64,000 nt of DNA from Sediminibacillus massiliensis (GTDB lineage Bacteria; Bacillota; Bacilli; Bacillales; Amphibacillaceae), in contig NZ_LT732535.1 in assembly GCF_900156915.1 (NCBI RefSeq), positions 513,120 to 577,119 of the forward strand, read 5' to 3'. Positions within the stretch are counted from its first letter, which is position 1. Each line of letters opens with the position of its first letter. Shown here one piece after another: positions 53,009 to 62,428 of the stretch. The notes beneath the pieces were generated by a model. It did not search any database, was not told the origin of the DNA, and worked only from the letters and a program-made list of their open reading frames with translations. The translations under genes were made by a program, and so were the position numbers.

Positions 53009-53899
53009 TCAGGAAACTTGCTGTTCCACTTTAGAAATCAATTTAGAGAAACCTCTTAATTCCAATTCCTCGAATTTCTCTTTAACAACCTGACTGTCCA
53101 TTTTCCATATAGCTGACTCGAGCTCACATTGTATTGGTACTTCGCAATGGATTTCAGCCAGCTGTCGTGATAGATGCAGCATTTCAAGATTTTCTTCTAT
53201 CTTCCGTCTGATGCCATTAGACAGTTTATCAATATTTTTAAGGATTGCTTCAATGGATCCATGTTCTGTAAGGAGTTTGAGAGCTGTTTTTTCACCTATC
53301 CCTTTAACACCAGGATAGTTGTCAGAAGTATCCCCCATCAAACCTTTCAATTCAATCATCTGATAAGGTGTTATTCCTTTTTCTTCAAAGAAATTATCAC
53401 CTTTATATACTGCATAGTTTCCTTGTCCTTTCTTCATGATGGCTACAGAAATATGAGTATCCACCAGTTGAAGGATATCCTGGTCTCCGGTCAATATGGT
53501 CACATTGTGGTCTATGCTGTAAGACCTGGCAAGCGTGCCGATACAATCGTCCGCTTCATATCCGGCGTATCCTACATTAGGGACACCGAAAGCTTCCATG
53601 ACTTCCTTTATCAAATCGAATTGCGGGATGAGTTCCACGGGCGGTTCACCCCTGTTCCCTTTATAATCCGGATAAAGGTCGTTTCTGAAAGTTTTGCTGC
53701 CCATGTCCCAACAACAAATCACATGGCTTGGTGTGAAAGTTTCCATTGCATTAAGAAAGTATCTCAAAAATCCGAAGATGCCGTTTGTAGGCGTGCCTTT
53801 ACTATTTACCATATAATTCCCGGAAAAAGAAGTGGCATAAAATCCTCTGAATAAGAGAGCCATGCCATCTACCAGTAAAATATTGTGTTTATTGTCCAT
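53009..53899 (-). CDS. ypcP: 5'-3' exonuclease (flap nuclease, YpcP-like)
   Basis: The 296-aa protein is a stand-alone relative of the 5' nuclease domain of DNA polymerase I. It starts HNILLVDGMALLFRGFYATS and contains FLNAMETFTPSHVICCWDMG, YAGYEADDCIGTLAR, TILTGDQDILQLV and the helix-hairpin-helix GDTSDNYPGVKGIGEKTALKLL, giving the metal-binding aspartates. B. subtilis YpcP (FenA) matches this layout and acts on RNA primers and flaps. The CHY zinc-finger gene lies downstream in the same direction. Confidence 0.94.
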   Translation of the reverse strand: MDNKHNILLVDGMALLFRGFYATSFSGNYMVNSKGTPTNGIFGFLRYFLNAMETFTPSHVICCWDMGSKTFRNDLYPDYKGNRGEPPVELIPQFDLIKEVMEAFGVPNVGYAGYEADDCIGTLARSYSIDHNVTILTGDQDILQLVDTHISVAIMKKGQGNYAVYKGDNFFEEKGITPYQMIELKGLMGDTSDNYPGVKGIGEKTALKLLTEHGSIEAILKNIDKLSNGIRRKIEENLEMLHLSRQLAEIHCEVPIQCELESAIWKMDSQVVKEKFEELELRGFSKLISKVEQQVS

Positions 53900-54060
53900 T
53901 TGCTTACCTCACTATCTATTTTGCTTATTAAAATTACATAATTGATTTTATCATAAAACAACATTATTCTCTTCTCCATATTTAAACAATTAGATTGAAA
54001 GGTTGTTTTTTCTCTGGTATATTTACATTCTAAACAGAGAGACAGAGGGTGGAAACCACA

Positions 54061-54588
54061 TTGAATAAAAAATTGGAATACGCTACATTTGCAGGTGGCT
54101 GCTTTTGGTGCATGGTAAAACCGTTTGATCAATTTGACGGCATAGAAAAAGTAGTTTCCGGTTATACGGGCGGTCACGTTGAAAACCCCTCCTATGAACA
54201 AGTGAAAACAGGGACGACAGGCCATTATGAAGCAGTACAAATCACATACGATCCGGCTGTTTTCTCATACCAGAAACTTTTGGACATTTTCTGGCCGCAA
54301 GTGGACCCTACTGACGATGGAGGGCAATTCCAGGACCGGGGAAGCCAGTACCGGGCGGCGGTATTTTATCATACAGAAGAGCAAAGACTCCTTGCGGAAG
54401 AATCCAAACAGGCTTTAATACGAAGCAATAGATTCTCAAAGCCGGTTGTAACGGAAATCCTCCCTGCGCAAATCTTTTATCCTGCTGAAGAATACCACCA
54501 GGACTTCTATAAAAAAAACAAGCAGGAGTATGAGCAAGATAGAGCTCAATCCGGCAGGGATGAATTTATCCAGGAAAATTGGCAATGA
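54061..54588 (+). CDS. msrA: Peptide methionine sulfoxide reductase MsrA (stand-alone)
   Basis: The 175-aa enzyme reduces methionine-S-sulfoxide in proteins. [20 protein letters not shown] carries the nucleophilic cysteine, followed by [30 protein letters not shown] and [19 protein letters not shown]. The likely start is TTG 54061, eight bases after GGGTGG; GTG 54049 is also in frame. The MsrA half of the fused MsrAB at 6109-7071 is clearly paralogous. There is no MsrB partner here. It is monocistronic with a perfect terminator. Confidence 0.94.
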   Translation: MNKKLEYATFAGGCFWCMVKPFDQFDGIEKVVSGYTGGHVENPSYEQVKTGTTGHYEAVQITYDPAVFSYQKLLDIFWPQVDPTDDGGQFQDRGSQYRAAVFYHTEEQRLLAEESKQALIRSNRFSKPVVTEILPAQIFYPAEEYHQDFYKKNKQEYEQDRAQSGRDEFIQENWQ

Positions 54589-54595
54589 AAATGAA

Positions 54596-54632
54596 ATCAA
54601 AAGCTATCCTCTGCATGGGGATAGCTTTTGAT
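54596..54632 (+). terminator. Perfect 14-bp terminator of msrA
   Basis: ATCAAAAGCTATCC (54596-54609) pairs exactly with 54619-54632 around a nine-base loop; the right arm carries TTTT. It lies eight bases beyond the stop. Confidence 0.8.
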
Positions 54633-54668
54633 AATAAGTGTTGTTTACATAATATATTTATAATAACC

Positions 54669-55667
54669 TTACTTTAAATGAAATGCTTGAGCCAGTAACC
54701 GATACGAGTGAATTTTGGCTTCAAAATCGTAAATGTTTGTAATCACCATAAACTCTTCATTGTTATACCGTCTACTAAGCTCCAATAATTTTGATTTGAC
54801 TGTGTCCGGGCTCCCGATAACAGCACGCTTTCTGTTTTTCTTTATTTTTTCCAATTCTTCATCATTATACTGTTTGCTTTTCGCCTCCTCTATGGACGGC
54901 ACTTTTGTATCTCTTCCTTTTTCAACATTAAGCAACCATCTGTCCTGGCTTAACGCCAATTCTTCTGCTTCCCTGTCTGTATCAGCGCATATGACAAAGA
55001 TGCAAACATTTGTCTTTGGTTTGGAAGAGTCGAGGGATGGCCGGAACCTTTCCCTGTAAGTAGATAAGGCTTCTTCTCCGTTGTCGGGATTGATAAAATG
55101 ACCGTAAGTAAATCCTATTCCGAGATTGGCGGCATTTTTCGCCCCTCTTTCAGACAACCCCAATACCCACATTTCAGGCTGGCTTTTTACCTTCGGGCCG
55201 GCTTTGACCATGCGATACGGATGGTCTTCAGGAAACGAATGATGAAGAAATCCTTGAACTTCCGAAACTTGTCTGGGAAAAGAACTGAGGCTTTTCTTTA
55301 ATCCATCTGTCAAAGCCAATCTTGTTGCCTGGGACCCGCCCGGAGACCTGCCCAAACCCAAATCAATCCTATTTGGATGGAAGCCTTCGAGCATCTTGAA
55401 ATTTTCCGCTACTTTCAATGGGCTGTATTGGGGCAAAAGGACCCCTCCTGAACCTACTCTTATCTTGTTTGTTCTGGCTGCGATCTGGCCAATCAGAATT
55501 TCCGGAGAAGTACTCGCCAAACCACTGGTATTATGGTGCTCCGCAACCCAATACCTTTTATATCCCAGTTTTTCCGTTATCTGTGCTAATTTTATCGTGT
55601 TTTGCAATGTTTCTTCTGGTGAACTGCCTCTTGATATCGGCGCCTGATCGAGCACGCTCAGCTGCAT
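54669..55667 (-). CDS. LLM-class flavin-dependent oxidoreductase (third of three)
   Basis: The 332-aa luciferase-like monooxygenase starts MQLSVLDQAPISRG and has [67 protein letters not shown] and VIGSPDTVKSKLL. It is the closest relative in the window to the protein at 41019-41945. Reduced flavin and oxygen are the expected co-substrates; the organic substrate is unknown. It is a single gene downstream of msrA in convergent orientation and upstream-facing to the end of the his operon. Confidence 0.92.
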   Translation of the reverse strand: MQLSVLDQAPISRGSSPEETLQNTIKLAQITEKLGYKRYWVAEHHNTSGLASTSPEILIGQIAARTNKIRVGSGGVLLPQYSPLKVAENFKMLEGFHPNRIDLGLGRSPGGSQATRLALTDGLKKSLSSFPRQVSEVQGFLHHSFPEDHPYRMVKAGPKVKSQPEMWVLGLSERGAKNAANLGIGFTYGHFINPDNGEEALSTYRERFRPSLDSSKPKTNVCIFVICADTDREAEELALSQDRWLLNVEKGRDTKVPSIEEAKSKQYNDEELEKIKKNRKRAVIGSPDTVKSKLLELSRRYNNEEFMVITNIYDFEAKIHSYRLLAQAFHLK

Positions 55668-55838
55668 AATCCAAACTCCTTTGTATATGTCGTCTATTAA
55701 GACATTATACTTAATGGGAAAGAATCACAAAAGATGAATGCTTCATCATTCCCTTCACTTAGAGCTTTCCCCTAAAATTATGAGAGAATCAAATAAAGCA
55801 AATAACTTTAACAGGAGGTTGCAGAACGCACAAATAGA

Positions 55839-55871
55839 ACAGGCGCCGAAGTTACTTCCTTCAACACCTGT
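55839..55871 (-). terminator. Imperfect hairpin at the end of the his operon
   Basis: On the minus strand ACAGG...GAAG pairs with CTTC...CCTGT around a seven-base loop with an internal mismatch, seven bases beyond the hisIE stop. The T tract is short, so it may be a weak terminator. Confidence 0.45.
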
Positions 55872-55877
55872 CCATGA

Positions 55878-56555
55878 TTACCATTTTTCGATTACGGGAC
55901 GGTCCCCTTTGCTGTTACCTTTTCTTGCCGTACGTTTGTTCAATTCGTTCATCACTTCCTTGAGGGCAACATCCTGATCCGCCATCAGCACAAAACTATG
56001 ATAAATCAAATCGCTGATTTCATTGACGATTTCCTGTTTATCCTGATTTTTGGCCGCGATGACCACTTCACCCGCTTCCTCAATCACTTTCTTCCCGATT
56101 TTGTCGATACCTTTGTCAAAAAGGTAATTTGTATAGGAATTTTCCAGTCTGGTCGTTTTTCGGGCTTCCACCTCATCCATCAACGCTTCAAATATATTCA
56201 ACTTGTCGTTGGATGAATACTCTGTTTCCCTTAATTCTCCATCCTCGGCTACATCATAGAAAAAGCAAGTTTCTTTTCCTGTATGGCAAGCAGGACCCGC
56301 TGGTGCCACCCGTATAAGCAATGTATCTCCGTCACAATCTGCTTTCATCGATTTCACTGTCTGAACATTACCGGATGTTGCTCCCTTATGCCACAACTCT
56401 TTCCGGGAACGAGAATAAAACCAAGTCTGCTTTGTCTCAATCGTTTTTTGATACGCTTCTTCATTCATATAGGCGACCATCAATACTTGTTCTGTCTGAT
56501 CATTGACCACTACTGCAGGAACCAATCCTTTAGAAAAGTCCATCTTCACGTACAT
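55878..56555 (-). CDS. hisI: Bifunctional phosphoribosyl-AMP cyclohydrolase / phosphoribosyl-ATP diphosphatase
   Basis: The 225-aa HisIE protein carries out steps two and three of histidine synthesis. The HisI part (about 1-115) has [35 protein letters not shown] and the metal-binding CDGDTLL and [10 protein letters not shown]. The HisE part (about 130-225) has [25 protein letters not shown] and [11 protein letters not shown]. It is the last gene of the operon and overlaps hisF by 26 bases if the ATG at 56555 is used; an internal ATG at 56543 would shorten the overlap. Confidence 0.95.
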   Translation of the reverse strand: MYVKMDFSKGLVPAVVVNDQTEQVLMVAYMNEEAYQKTIETKQTWFYSRSRKELWHKGATSGNVQTVKSMKADCDGDTLLIRVAPAGPACHTGKETCFFYDVAEDGELRETEYSSNDKLNIFEALMDEVEARKTTRLENSYTNYLFDKGIDKIGKKVIEEAGEVVIAAKNQDKQEIVNEISDLIYHSFVLMADQDVALKEVMNELNKRTARKGNSKGDRPVIEKW

Positions 56556-57297
56556 TCACCCCCTGGACTAAACAGCTTCGTTTGACTTCTTTTATTGAAA
56601 AGGTATCTTCATGAAAAATAGATGCTGCCAAAGCTGCCGATACATCTGTTTGCTCAAATACTTCAGAGAAATGCTCAGGTTTCCCGCAACCCCCAGAGGC
56701 AATTACAGGGATTTTGACCGATTCCACGACAGCTTTAGTCAATCCGATATCAAACCCATCTTTAACCCCATCAGTGTCGACACTGGTAAGCAATATTTCT
56801 CCTGCACCTTTCTGTTCGGCCATTTTCACCCACTCCAGTGCATCTATTCCCGTATCCTTACTTCCACCATGTGTCATGACATGCCAACCATCATCAAAAC
56901 GCTTTGCATCGACCGCAACTACCACACATTGCGAACCAAAACGTGCAGCGGCATCTGTGATCAACTGAGGATTTACCACAGCAGCAGAATTCATTCCCAC
57001 TTTATCAGCACCTGCTTGAAGCAGCCTTGTGACATCATCGATTGTCCGGACCCCGCCTCCTACAGTGAATGGAACAAAAACCGTTTCTGCAGTTTCTCTA
57101 ACGATATCTATCATCGTCTGCCTTCCTTCATTCGTTGCGGAAATATCCAGAAAAATAATTTCATCTGCTCCATTCTTTGAATAGTCGGATGCCATTTTGA
57201 CAGGATCCCCCAGTTCTCGAAGGGAAACGAAATTCGTTCCCTTGACTACTTTTCCTTCCTTTACATCAAGACAGGGGATGATTCTCTTAACGATCAC
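56530..57297 (-). CDS. hisF: Imidazole glycerol phosphate synthase subunit HisF
   Basis: The 255-aa TIM barrel is the cyclase half of imidazole glycerol phosphate synthase; it uses ammonia delivered by HisH. It begins [20 protein letters not shown] with the general acid/base aspartate. [13 protein letters not shown] and [12 protein letters not shown] follow, then [13 protein letters not shown] with the second catalytic aspartate and [13 protein letters not shown]. It overlaps hisA by 11 bases and hisI by 26. Length and motifs are standard. Confidence 0.96.
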   Translation of the reverse strand: MIVKRIIPCLDVKEGKVVKGTNFVSLRELGDPVKMASDYSKNGADEIIFLDISATNEGRQTMIDIVRETAETVFVPFTVGGGVRTIDDVTRLLQAGADKVGMNSAAVVNPQLITDAAARFGSQCVVVAVDAKRFDDGWHVMTHGGSKDTGIDALEWVKMAEQKGAGEILLTSVDTDGVKDGFDIGLTKAVVESVKIPVIASGGCGKPEHFSEVFEQTDVSAALAASIFHEDTFSIKEVKRSCLVQGVNVREDGLF

Positions 57298-57997
57298 CTT
57301 GAAATCCCCCCAGTGTCACTTTTCCATCGTAAATCGCCTTACCCACGATTGCTTCTTCTATACCGATTTCTTCCAACTGCTGTAAATTGTTGTTATCTTT
57401 GATTCCGCCTGAAGCCACGATTTTACAAGATACGGCCTGAGACAATTCTTTTAACGCTTCCAAGTTAGGACCGGACATCGTCCCATCTCTCGAGATATCG
57501 GTGAAGACGATTGTTTTCGCTCCTTTTTCTTCCATTTTCCTGGCAAAATCAATATAGTTAACTTCCGAGACCGTTTCCCAGCCTCTTGTAGCCACTTTGC
57601 CGTTCTTTGCATCGATACCGATGACGATGTTGTCGGCATATGAATTCAAAGCCTCTTGCAAAAATGTTTCATCCTCCAATGCGGCTGTTCCGAGCACGAG
57701 CCTGCTTGCTCCTGCATCAATCAATTTCTTGACGGTTACCATAGATCGGATACCGCCCCCTACTTGAATTGGAACACTGGACTGCTTGCAAAGACGTTCA
57801 ATTAACTCATATTGTCTCGCTTCACCATGGCGGGCCCCATCTAAATCTACAATATGAATGATTTCCGCTCCATCCCCGATGAACTCTGCCAGTTGTGCTT
57901 CTGGTTCGCTTCCAACCTGGGTTGTTTTACTGAAATCTCCTTGATATAGTCGTACACATTTTCCATCGATTAAATCGATTGCCGGGATGATTCTCAT
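57287..57997 (-). CDS. hisA: ProFAR isomerase HisA
   Basis: The 236-aa TIM barrel isomerises the 5'-ProFAR intermediate. It starts [22 protein letters not shown] with the catalytic aspartate, and has [41 protein letters not shown] with the second aspartate, and [12 protein letters not shown]. It overlaps hisF by 11 bases and hisH by four (ATGA), as usual in compact Bacillus-type his operons. Confidence 0.96.
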   Translation of the reverse strand: MRIIPAIDLIDGKCVRLYQGDFSKTTQVGSEPEAQLAEFIGDGAEIIHIVDLDGARHGEARQYELIERLCKQSSVPIQVGGGIRSMVTVKKLIDAGASRLVLGTAALEDETFLQEALNSYADNIVIGIDAKNGKVATRGWETVSEVNYIDFARKMEEKGAKTIVFTDISRDGTMSGPNLEALKELSQAVSCKIVASGGIKDNNNLQQLEEIGIEEAIVGKAIYDGKVTLGGFQGDR

Positions 57998-58593
57998 TTC
58001 TGTTCCTCCTGTAAAAAGGTCTTTATAATTTCGACCCCTATTTCTCCACTCTTTTCCGGATGGAATTGAATACCGTACACATTGCCTTTCTTTACGATAG
58101 CGGGTATTTCTGCTCCATATTCGGATGTTGCAGCCAAATATTTCTCATCTGTCCTGGCTGCAAATGTATGTACAAAGTACACATGCTTGCCTTCAAACTC
58201 TTTAAAAGTATGTATATCTCCATTTATCTCCAGAGCATTCCAGCCAATATGCGGAAGAAGGTAGTCAGTCTCTATTTTTTCCACGGTTCCAGGAATGATA
58301 TCAAGACCTTCCGTATCCCCGCCTTCGTAACCTTTGCTAAATAAAAGCTGCATACCAAGACAAATACCTAAAAACGGTTTCTGCTCAGACAGACCTTGGA
58401 GTGTTTGCTTCAACCCCCTTGACTCTATTTCTTCCATGGCAGCCTGAAAAGATCCTACACCTGGAAGTATGATGTGAGAAGCGGACTCAAGCTCTTCCTT
58501 GTTGTCTGTTATCAAAACTTCATATCCCAATCTTTTAAATGCTGTTGAAACGCTTGCCACATTCCCCATACCGTAATCCACTATCGCAATCAT
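57994..58593 (-). CDS. hisH: Imidazole glycerol phosphate synthase glutaminase HisH
   Basis: The 199-aa class I glutamine amidotransferase supplies ammonia to HisF. It starts [22 protein letters not shown] and has [23 protein letters not shown] with the nucleophilic cysteine at about residue 80, and [14 protein letters not shown] with the catalytic His and Glu. Four-base overlaps join it to hisB upstream and hisA downstream, so translation is coupled. Confidence 0.96.
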   Translation of the reverse strand: MIAIVDYGMGNVASVSTAFKRLGYEVLITDNKEELESASHIILPGVGSFQAAMEEIESRGLKQTLQGLSEQKPFLGICLGMQLLFSKGYEGGDTEGLDIIPGTVEKIETDYLLPHIGWNALEINGDIHTFKEFEGKHVYFVHTFAARTDEKYLAATSEYGAEIPAIVKKGNVYGIQFHPEKSGEIGVEIIKTFLQEEQK

Positions 58594-59186
58594 TCAATTA
58601 ACCCCTTTGTTGAATTGACACCGGTAATATCCGGGTTGACAGCTATCGCCTCTGACAGCGACCTGCCCAAAGCTTTAAAAATGGCCTCTATTTTATGGTG
58701 GGTGTTATCTCCATAGTGGACCTTAATATGAAGCGTCAGTCCTGCCTGGAAAGCAAATGCCTGTAGAAATTCCTTTACAAGTTCTGTATCAAAGTTACCG
58801 AGTTTCTGATTGGAGAAAGTCGCGTCGAACACCAGGAATGGACGACCACTAATATCTACTGCCGCAAATCCAAGTGACTCATCCATTGGTACGTAGGCAT
58901 GTCCATATCTGTTGATGCCTTTTTTATCGCCGAGAGATTCTTTCAATACTTGTCCCAGCACAATTCCGACATCCTCCACCGTATGATGGCTGTCTATATG
59001 GAGGTCTCCCTCCGCTTTAACCTGGAGGCCGATTCGTCCGTGGCGCGCCATCAGTTCCAGCATGTGATCAAAAAAGCCGACACCTGTATGAATAGACACT
59101 TGGTCCGGCTGATCCAGTTGACAGGTTACCTCTATTGCCGTCTCGTTCGTTTTTCTTTGTTTACTGGCTGACCTCATTCCATCCAC
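58590..59186 (-). CDS. hisB: Imidazoleglycerol-phosphate dehydratase HisB
   Basis: The 198-aa single-function dehydratase has the two HHxxED metal sites ([11 protein letters not shown] at about residue 66 and [11 protein letters not shown] near 160), [13 protein letters not shown] and [18 protein letters not shown]. No histidinol phosphatase domain is fused, in agreement with the separate PHP-type hisJ across the operon promoter. The start may be at 59186 or at the ATG three codons further in. It overlaps hisH by four bases and follows hisD with a three-base gap. Confidence 0.95.
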   Translation of the reverse strand: MDGMRSASKQRKTNETAIEVTCQLDQPDQVSIHTGVGFFDHMLELMARHGRIGLQVKAEGDLHIDSHHTVEDVGIVLGQVLKESLGDKKGINRYGHAYVPMDESLGFAAVDISGRPFLVFDATFSNQKLGNFDTELVKEFLQAFAFQAGLTLHIKVHYGDNTHHKIEAIFKALGRSLSEAIAVNPDITGVNSTKGLIE

Positions 59187-59189
59187 CTC

Positions 59190-60482
59190 TTATCTATTTT
59201 GATAGTTTTTGATTCTTTGTTTGACAGCTCTTCCATGTCCCTCGAGTTTTTCGACTGCTGCAATATTGACAACATGGCCGGCCGCTTCTTCCAGTGCTTG
59301 TTCGGAGTAATACAAAAAAGTCGTTTTCTTGATGAAATCATCAACAGACAATCCGGAAGAGAATCTTGCCGTCCCGGAAGTCGGCAAAACATGGTTGGGG
59401 CCTGCGTAATAATCTCCAAGTGCTTCGGGTGTATAATTACCGAGAAAGACAGAGCCGGCATTTTTAACCTTGGATAGCTGCTGAAGGGGATTATCCAATT
59501 GTATCTCCAAATGCTCCGGGGCCAGTTGGTTAACTAGGTGGAATGCCTCATCGATATTTTCCGTGAATACTATGGCTCCCATCTTCTTGAGGGATGCCTC
59601 GGCTATATTACGCCTCGGCAAATCCGAACACTGCCTAGCGACCTCTTCGTTCGCTTTTTCTGCTAGTTGTTTGGAAGTTGTAAACAAAAAAGCCCTGGCT
59701 TGAACATCATGTTCTGCTTGTGCGATTAAATCTGCTGCTACAAAAGCCGGGTCGGCACTTTCATCTGCCAAAATGGCCACTTCAGAAGGACCGGCTATCA
59801 TATCTATCCCAACATCTCCGAATACTAAAGACTTAGCTGCAGCTACATACGCATTACCGGGACCGACAATTTTGTCTACATCCGGAATTGTTTCCGTGCC
59901 ATAAGCTAATGCCGCAATCGCCTGTATGCCTCCGATTTTAAAGATCCTGTCAACACCGGCGATATCTGCAGCAACAGAAAAAACAGGTGATATATGCTCG
60001 CTCTCCCTGGCCGGGGTGACCATGATCACTTCCTCCACACCTGCCAGGACAGCTGGTATAGCATTCATCAAAACAGTGGAAGGATAACTTGCCGTCCCTC
60101 CTGGAACATAAATTCCGGTCCGTTCTAACGGTCTGTATAACTGGCCGGAAACGACCTCATCCGTCATATCCATGAACCGGGAATTCTGTAACTGTTTGCT
60201 GTGGAATTTCCGGATATTTTCGGCAGCAGCCTGCAAGGATTCTATAACTTGCTGCGGAACCTCCTGCCATGCTTTATCCCGTTCTTCTCGTGTCACTTCC
60301 CAATTTTTCGGTATATACCCATCGAATTTCTCCACATACTTTCGCAAACTTTTGTCTCCATTTTGACGGATATCATCAATCACTTCTTGCGCGGTTTGTA
60401 AAACATCTCGACTCAATTGGGTCCCATTTTTCTTTGACAAGAATGTCTCTTTGAACCGGCTTGGACTGTAAAAAGGAATCAT
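59190..60482 (-). CDS. hisD: Histidinol dehydrogenase
   Basis: The 430-aa NAD-dependent zinc enzyme makes the last two oxidations to histidine. Typical segments are RPLERTGIYVPGGTASYPSTVLMNAIPA, KIVGPGNAYVAAAK, IDMIAGPSEVAILAD, AQAEHDVQARA, and PTSGTARFSSGLSVDDFIKK near the C-terminus. Length is standard. It overlaps hisG by four bases (ATGA), which indicates translational coupling. Confidence 0.96.
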   Translation of the reverse strand: MIPFYSPSRFKETFLSKKNGTQLSRDVLQTAQEVIDDIRQNGDKSLRKYVEKFDGYIPKNWEVTREERDKAWQEVPQQVIESLQAAAENIRKFHSKQLQNSRFMDMTDEVVSGQLYRPLERTGIYVPGGTASYPSTVLMNAIPAVLAGVEEVIMVTPARESEHISPVFSVAADIAGVDRIFKIGGIQAIAALAYGTETIPDVDKIVGPGNAYVAAAKSLVFGDVGIDMIAGPSEVAILADESADPAFVAADLIAQAEHDVQARAFLFTTSKQLAEKANEEVARQCSDLPRRNIAEASLKKMGAIVFTENIDEAFHLVNQLAPEHLEIQLDNPLQQLSKVKNAGSVFLGNYTPEALGDYYAGPNHVLPTSGTARFSSGLSVDDFIKKTTFLYYSEQALEEAAGHVVNIAAVEKLEGHGRAVKQRIKNYQNR

Positions 60483-61099
60483 TTAACGACCAATCCTTTC
60501 TGAAAAGCGTCTATGACAGGGGCCAACAGCTCTCTTTTCACTTTTAGCGATGCTCTGTTGGCAATGCACCTTGCACTATATTGATGGAATTCTTCTTTGA
60601 CGATCAAACCATTCTCCTTCAAAGTCGTTCCTGTCTCCACGATATCAACAATGCCGTCAGCCAGCCCCAATATGGGGGCTAGCTCTACGGAACCTTCCAA
60701 TTTAACGATATCGACAGATTCACCTTTCAACCGGAAATATTCTTTCGTGATGTTGGGATATTTGCTGGCTATTTTCCGCTTCCTCTCAGGCCACTGTTTC
60801 CCTTGCTCGGTGGCCAGTGCCATCCTGCACTTTCCGAACGGCAAAGGCAGCAAATTAAAGACATCCGGCTGGAACTCGGTGAGTACATCTTCGCCTACGA
60901 TACCAAGGTCGGCGATTCCATGTTCCACATACGTAGTAACATCAACGCCTTTTGCAAAGACAAACTGAAAGTCTTCCGTATCTACCCTTAGCTTTCTTCC
61001 TTTATTGATTAATGGCTCTACATTATAATTCAATGCTTGGAAAAACTCCAAAAATTGTTTTTCCAAACGGCCCTTTGTCAATGCAATGCATGGTTTCAT
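60479..61099 (-). CDS. hisG: ATP phosphoribosyltransferase catalytic subunit HisG (short form)
   Basis: The 206-aa enzyme joins ATP and PRPP in the first, feedback-inhibited step of the pathway. It begins CIALTKGRLEKQFLEFF, and has GVDVTTYVEHGIADLGIVGEDVL and VDIVETGTTLKENGL, the PRPP-binding loop. The C-terminal regulatory domain of long HisG is absent, so the protein depends on HisZ for regulation and activity; hisZ overlaps it upstream by four bases. Confidence 0.96.
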   Translation of the reverse strand: MKPCIALTKGRLEKQFLEFFQALNYNVEPLINKGRKLRVDTEDFQFVFAKGVDVTTYVEHGIADLGIVGEDVLTEFQPDVFNLLPLPFGKCRMALATEQGKQWPERKRKIASKYPNITKEYFRLKGESVDIVKLEGSVELAPILGLADGIVDIVETGTTLKENGLIVKEEFHQYSARCIANRASLKVKRELLAPVIDAFQKGLVVK

Positions 61100-62220
61100 T
61101 CTTCCACCACCTTGTATTCATTGTTGTTTTTTATAACTTTTACGATTTTATGGTATTTATCAGTGGACGGTACTTCATAGAGGATATCCACTATGTCCTC
61201 TTGATAAGAATTCCTGAGCTTTTCTGCATAGGCGTGTGTTTCTTCATCTGCCACGATACAAATCTTGCTTTCTTGTTCGAAGTATGGCAGCTGCTCAGAC
61301 AGTACGTCCACATCAAAAGCAAGTCCGACAGCTGAAATCCGCTTTTCAAATTGTTCATACAATTTATCGTATCTTCCCCCAGAAAAGCAGATAGCCCCGT
61401 TAACTTTTAAGTAACCTCTAAACATGGTCCCACAATAGTAAGGCAAATTTTTAACTCTGCCTAAATCTACCAATACTCCTTCAATGCCTGAATCCTCCAG
61501 CAAACCGACCAAACGTTTGATATGATCAAGGATAGATAGTAAACGATCGTTATCTTTCCACACACCCTCATACTTCTCGATTACTTCCTTCGAACCATAT
61601 GCATCGATCAAAGCAGTCAACTCTTCTGCCGATTCTTCGGTTCCATGCTTTGCTGCCAAGTCGTAAACGACATCCCGCTGCTTATCGTGCATTGCTTGAC
61701 GCAGCTGCTCAGACTGTTGACTTGTTAACTGTAAAGGATTTGTCAGTTCCTCGAATATTCCCGTATGTCCCAATTCAATCAAGTAGTCCGAAATGTTGAG
61801 GTCTGAGAGGTATTGGACGGCTGTCAACAGACATTCGCTTTCACCAAGGAATTTGGGGCAATGTACGATTTCAATGCCTGCCTGCCTGCTTTCCATGCCT
61901 GTTTTATCGCTGCGGAACACAGAACCTTGATAACACCATTTAAGCTGGGACCTTGTTTGATTGACAAGTGCCCTGGCGATGGCTGTCGTCCAGTCAGGAC
62001 GGAGCACTTCTATTTCTCCCTCTCCGTTGAACCATTTCAACATATTTTGAAGTTTCATACCTGCATATTCGTTCGTAAATGTCCCGGCATACTCTACTAC
62101 TGGAGTAGAGATGGATTTATAGTTTCTTTTCCATGTCAGCGTTCGGAATTTCTCAAATGCATGGAATCGATTATGTATTTGCTGCCCTGTTTCATCCTGA
62201 CTTCCTGCTGGTAAAAACAT
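61096..62220 (-). CDS. hisZ: ATP phosphoribosyltransferase regulatory subunit HisZ
   Basis: The 374-aa paralog of histidyl-tRNA synthetase forms a hetero-octamer with short HisG and carries its histidine feedback control. It starts with a HisS-like region (LPAGSQDETGQQIHNRF), and has motif-2-like VLRPDWTTAIARAL, and ICFSGGRYDKLYEQF in place of the tRNA synthetase motif 3. No anticodon-binding domain is evident. It is the first gene of the eight-gene his operon, behind a clear SigA-type promoter. Confidence 0.94.
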   Translation of the reverse strand: MFLPAGSQDETGQQIHNRFHAFEKFRTLTWKRNYKSISTPVVEYAGTFTNEYAGMKLQNMLKWFNGEGEIEVLRPDWTTAIARALVNQTRSQLKWCYQGSVFRSDKTGMESRQAGIEIVHCPKFLGESECLLTAVQYLSDLNISDYLIELGHTGIFEELTNPLQLTSQQSEQLRQAMHDKQRDVVYDLAAKHGTEESAEELTALIDAYGSKEVIEKYEGVWKDNDRLLSILDHIKRLVGLLEDSGIEGVLVDLGRVKNLPYYCGTMFRGYLKVNGAICFSGGRYDKLYEQFEKRISAVGLAFDVDVLSEQLPYFEQESKICIVADEETHAYAEKLRNSYQEDIVDILYEVPSTDKYHKIVKVIKNNNEYKVVEE

Positions 62221-62270
62221 TGCGAGTCACTCACTTCCCTGTAGTTGTAATCTGTCATTTTATCTTTAAC

Positions 62271-62340
62271 ACTCTACCACTCTACTACGGTAAAGTAACG
62301 TCTTGTTTCAGATTTTACACAAATTACATTTAGTCGTCAA
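62271..62340 (-). promoter_or_regulatory. his operon promoter with repeated octamer downstream
   Basis: On the minus strand TTGACG (62340-62335) and TAAAAT (62317-62312) are separated by exactly 17 bases, a good SigA promoter. About 25-40 bases downstream of the -10, GTAGAGTG occurs in two near-direct copies (plus-strand ACTCTACC 62271-62278 and ACTCTACT 62279-62286). These could be a repressor site. No T-box landmarks are present. Confidence 0.6.
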
Positions 62341-62428
62341 CACACTTGCTTTTAAATTTGTAAATATTTAAACTATTAATACGAGTTTACTACTTAACTG
62401 CCTAAATAAAAAGGAAAGGCGGAGAATT

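Noticed and set aside
62221-62428. Possible His T-box or attenuator in front of the his operon.
   Set aside because: No T-box landmark, no run of His codons and no terminator hairpin lies between the promoter and hisZ.
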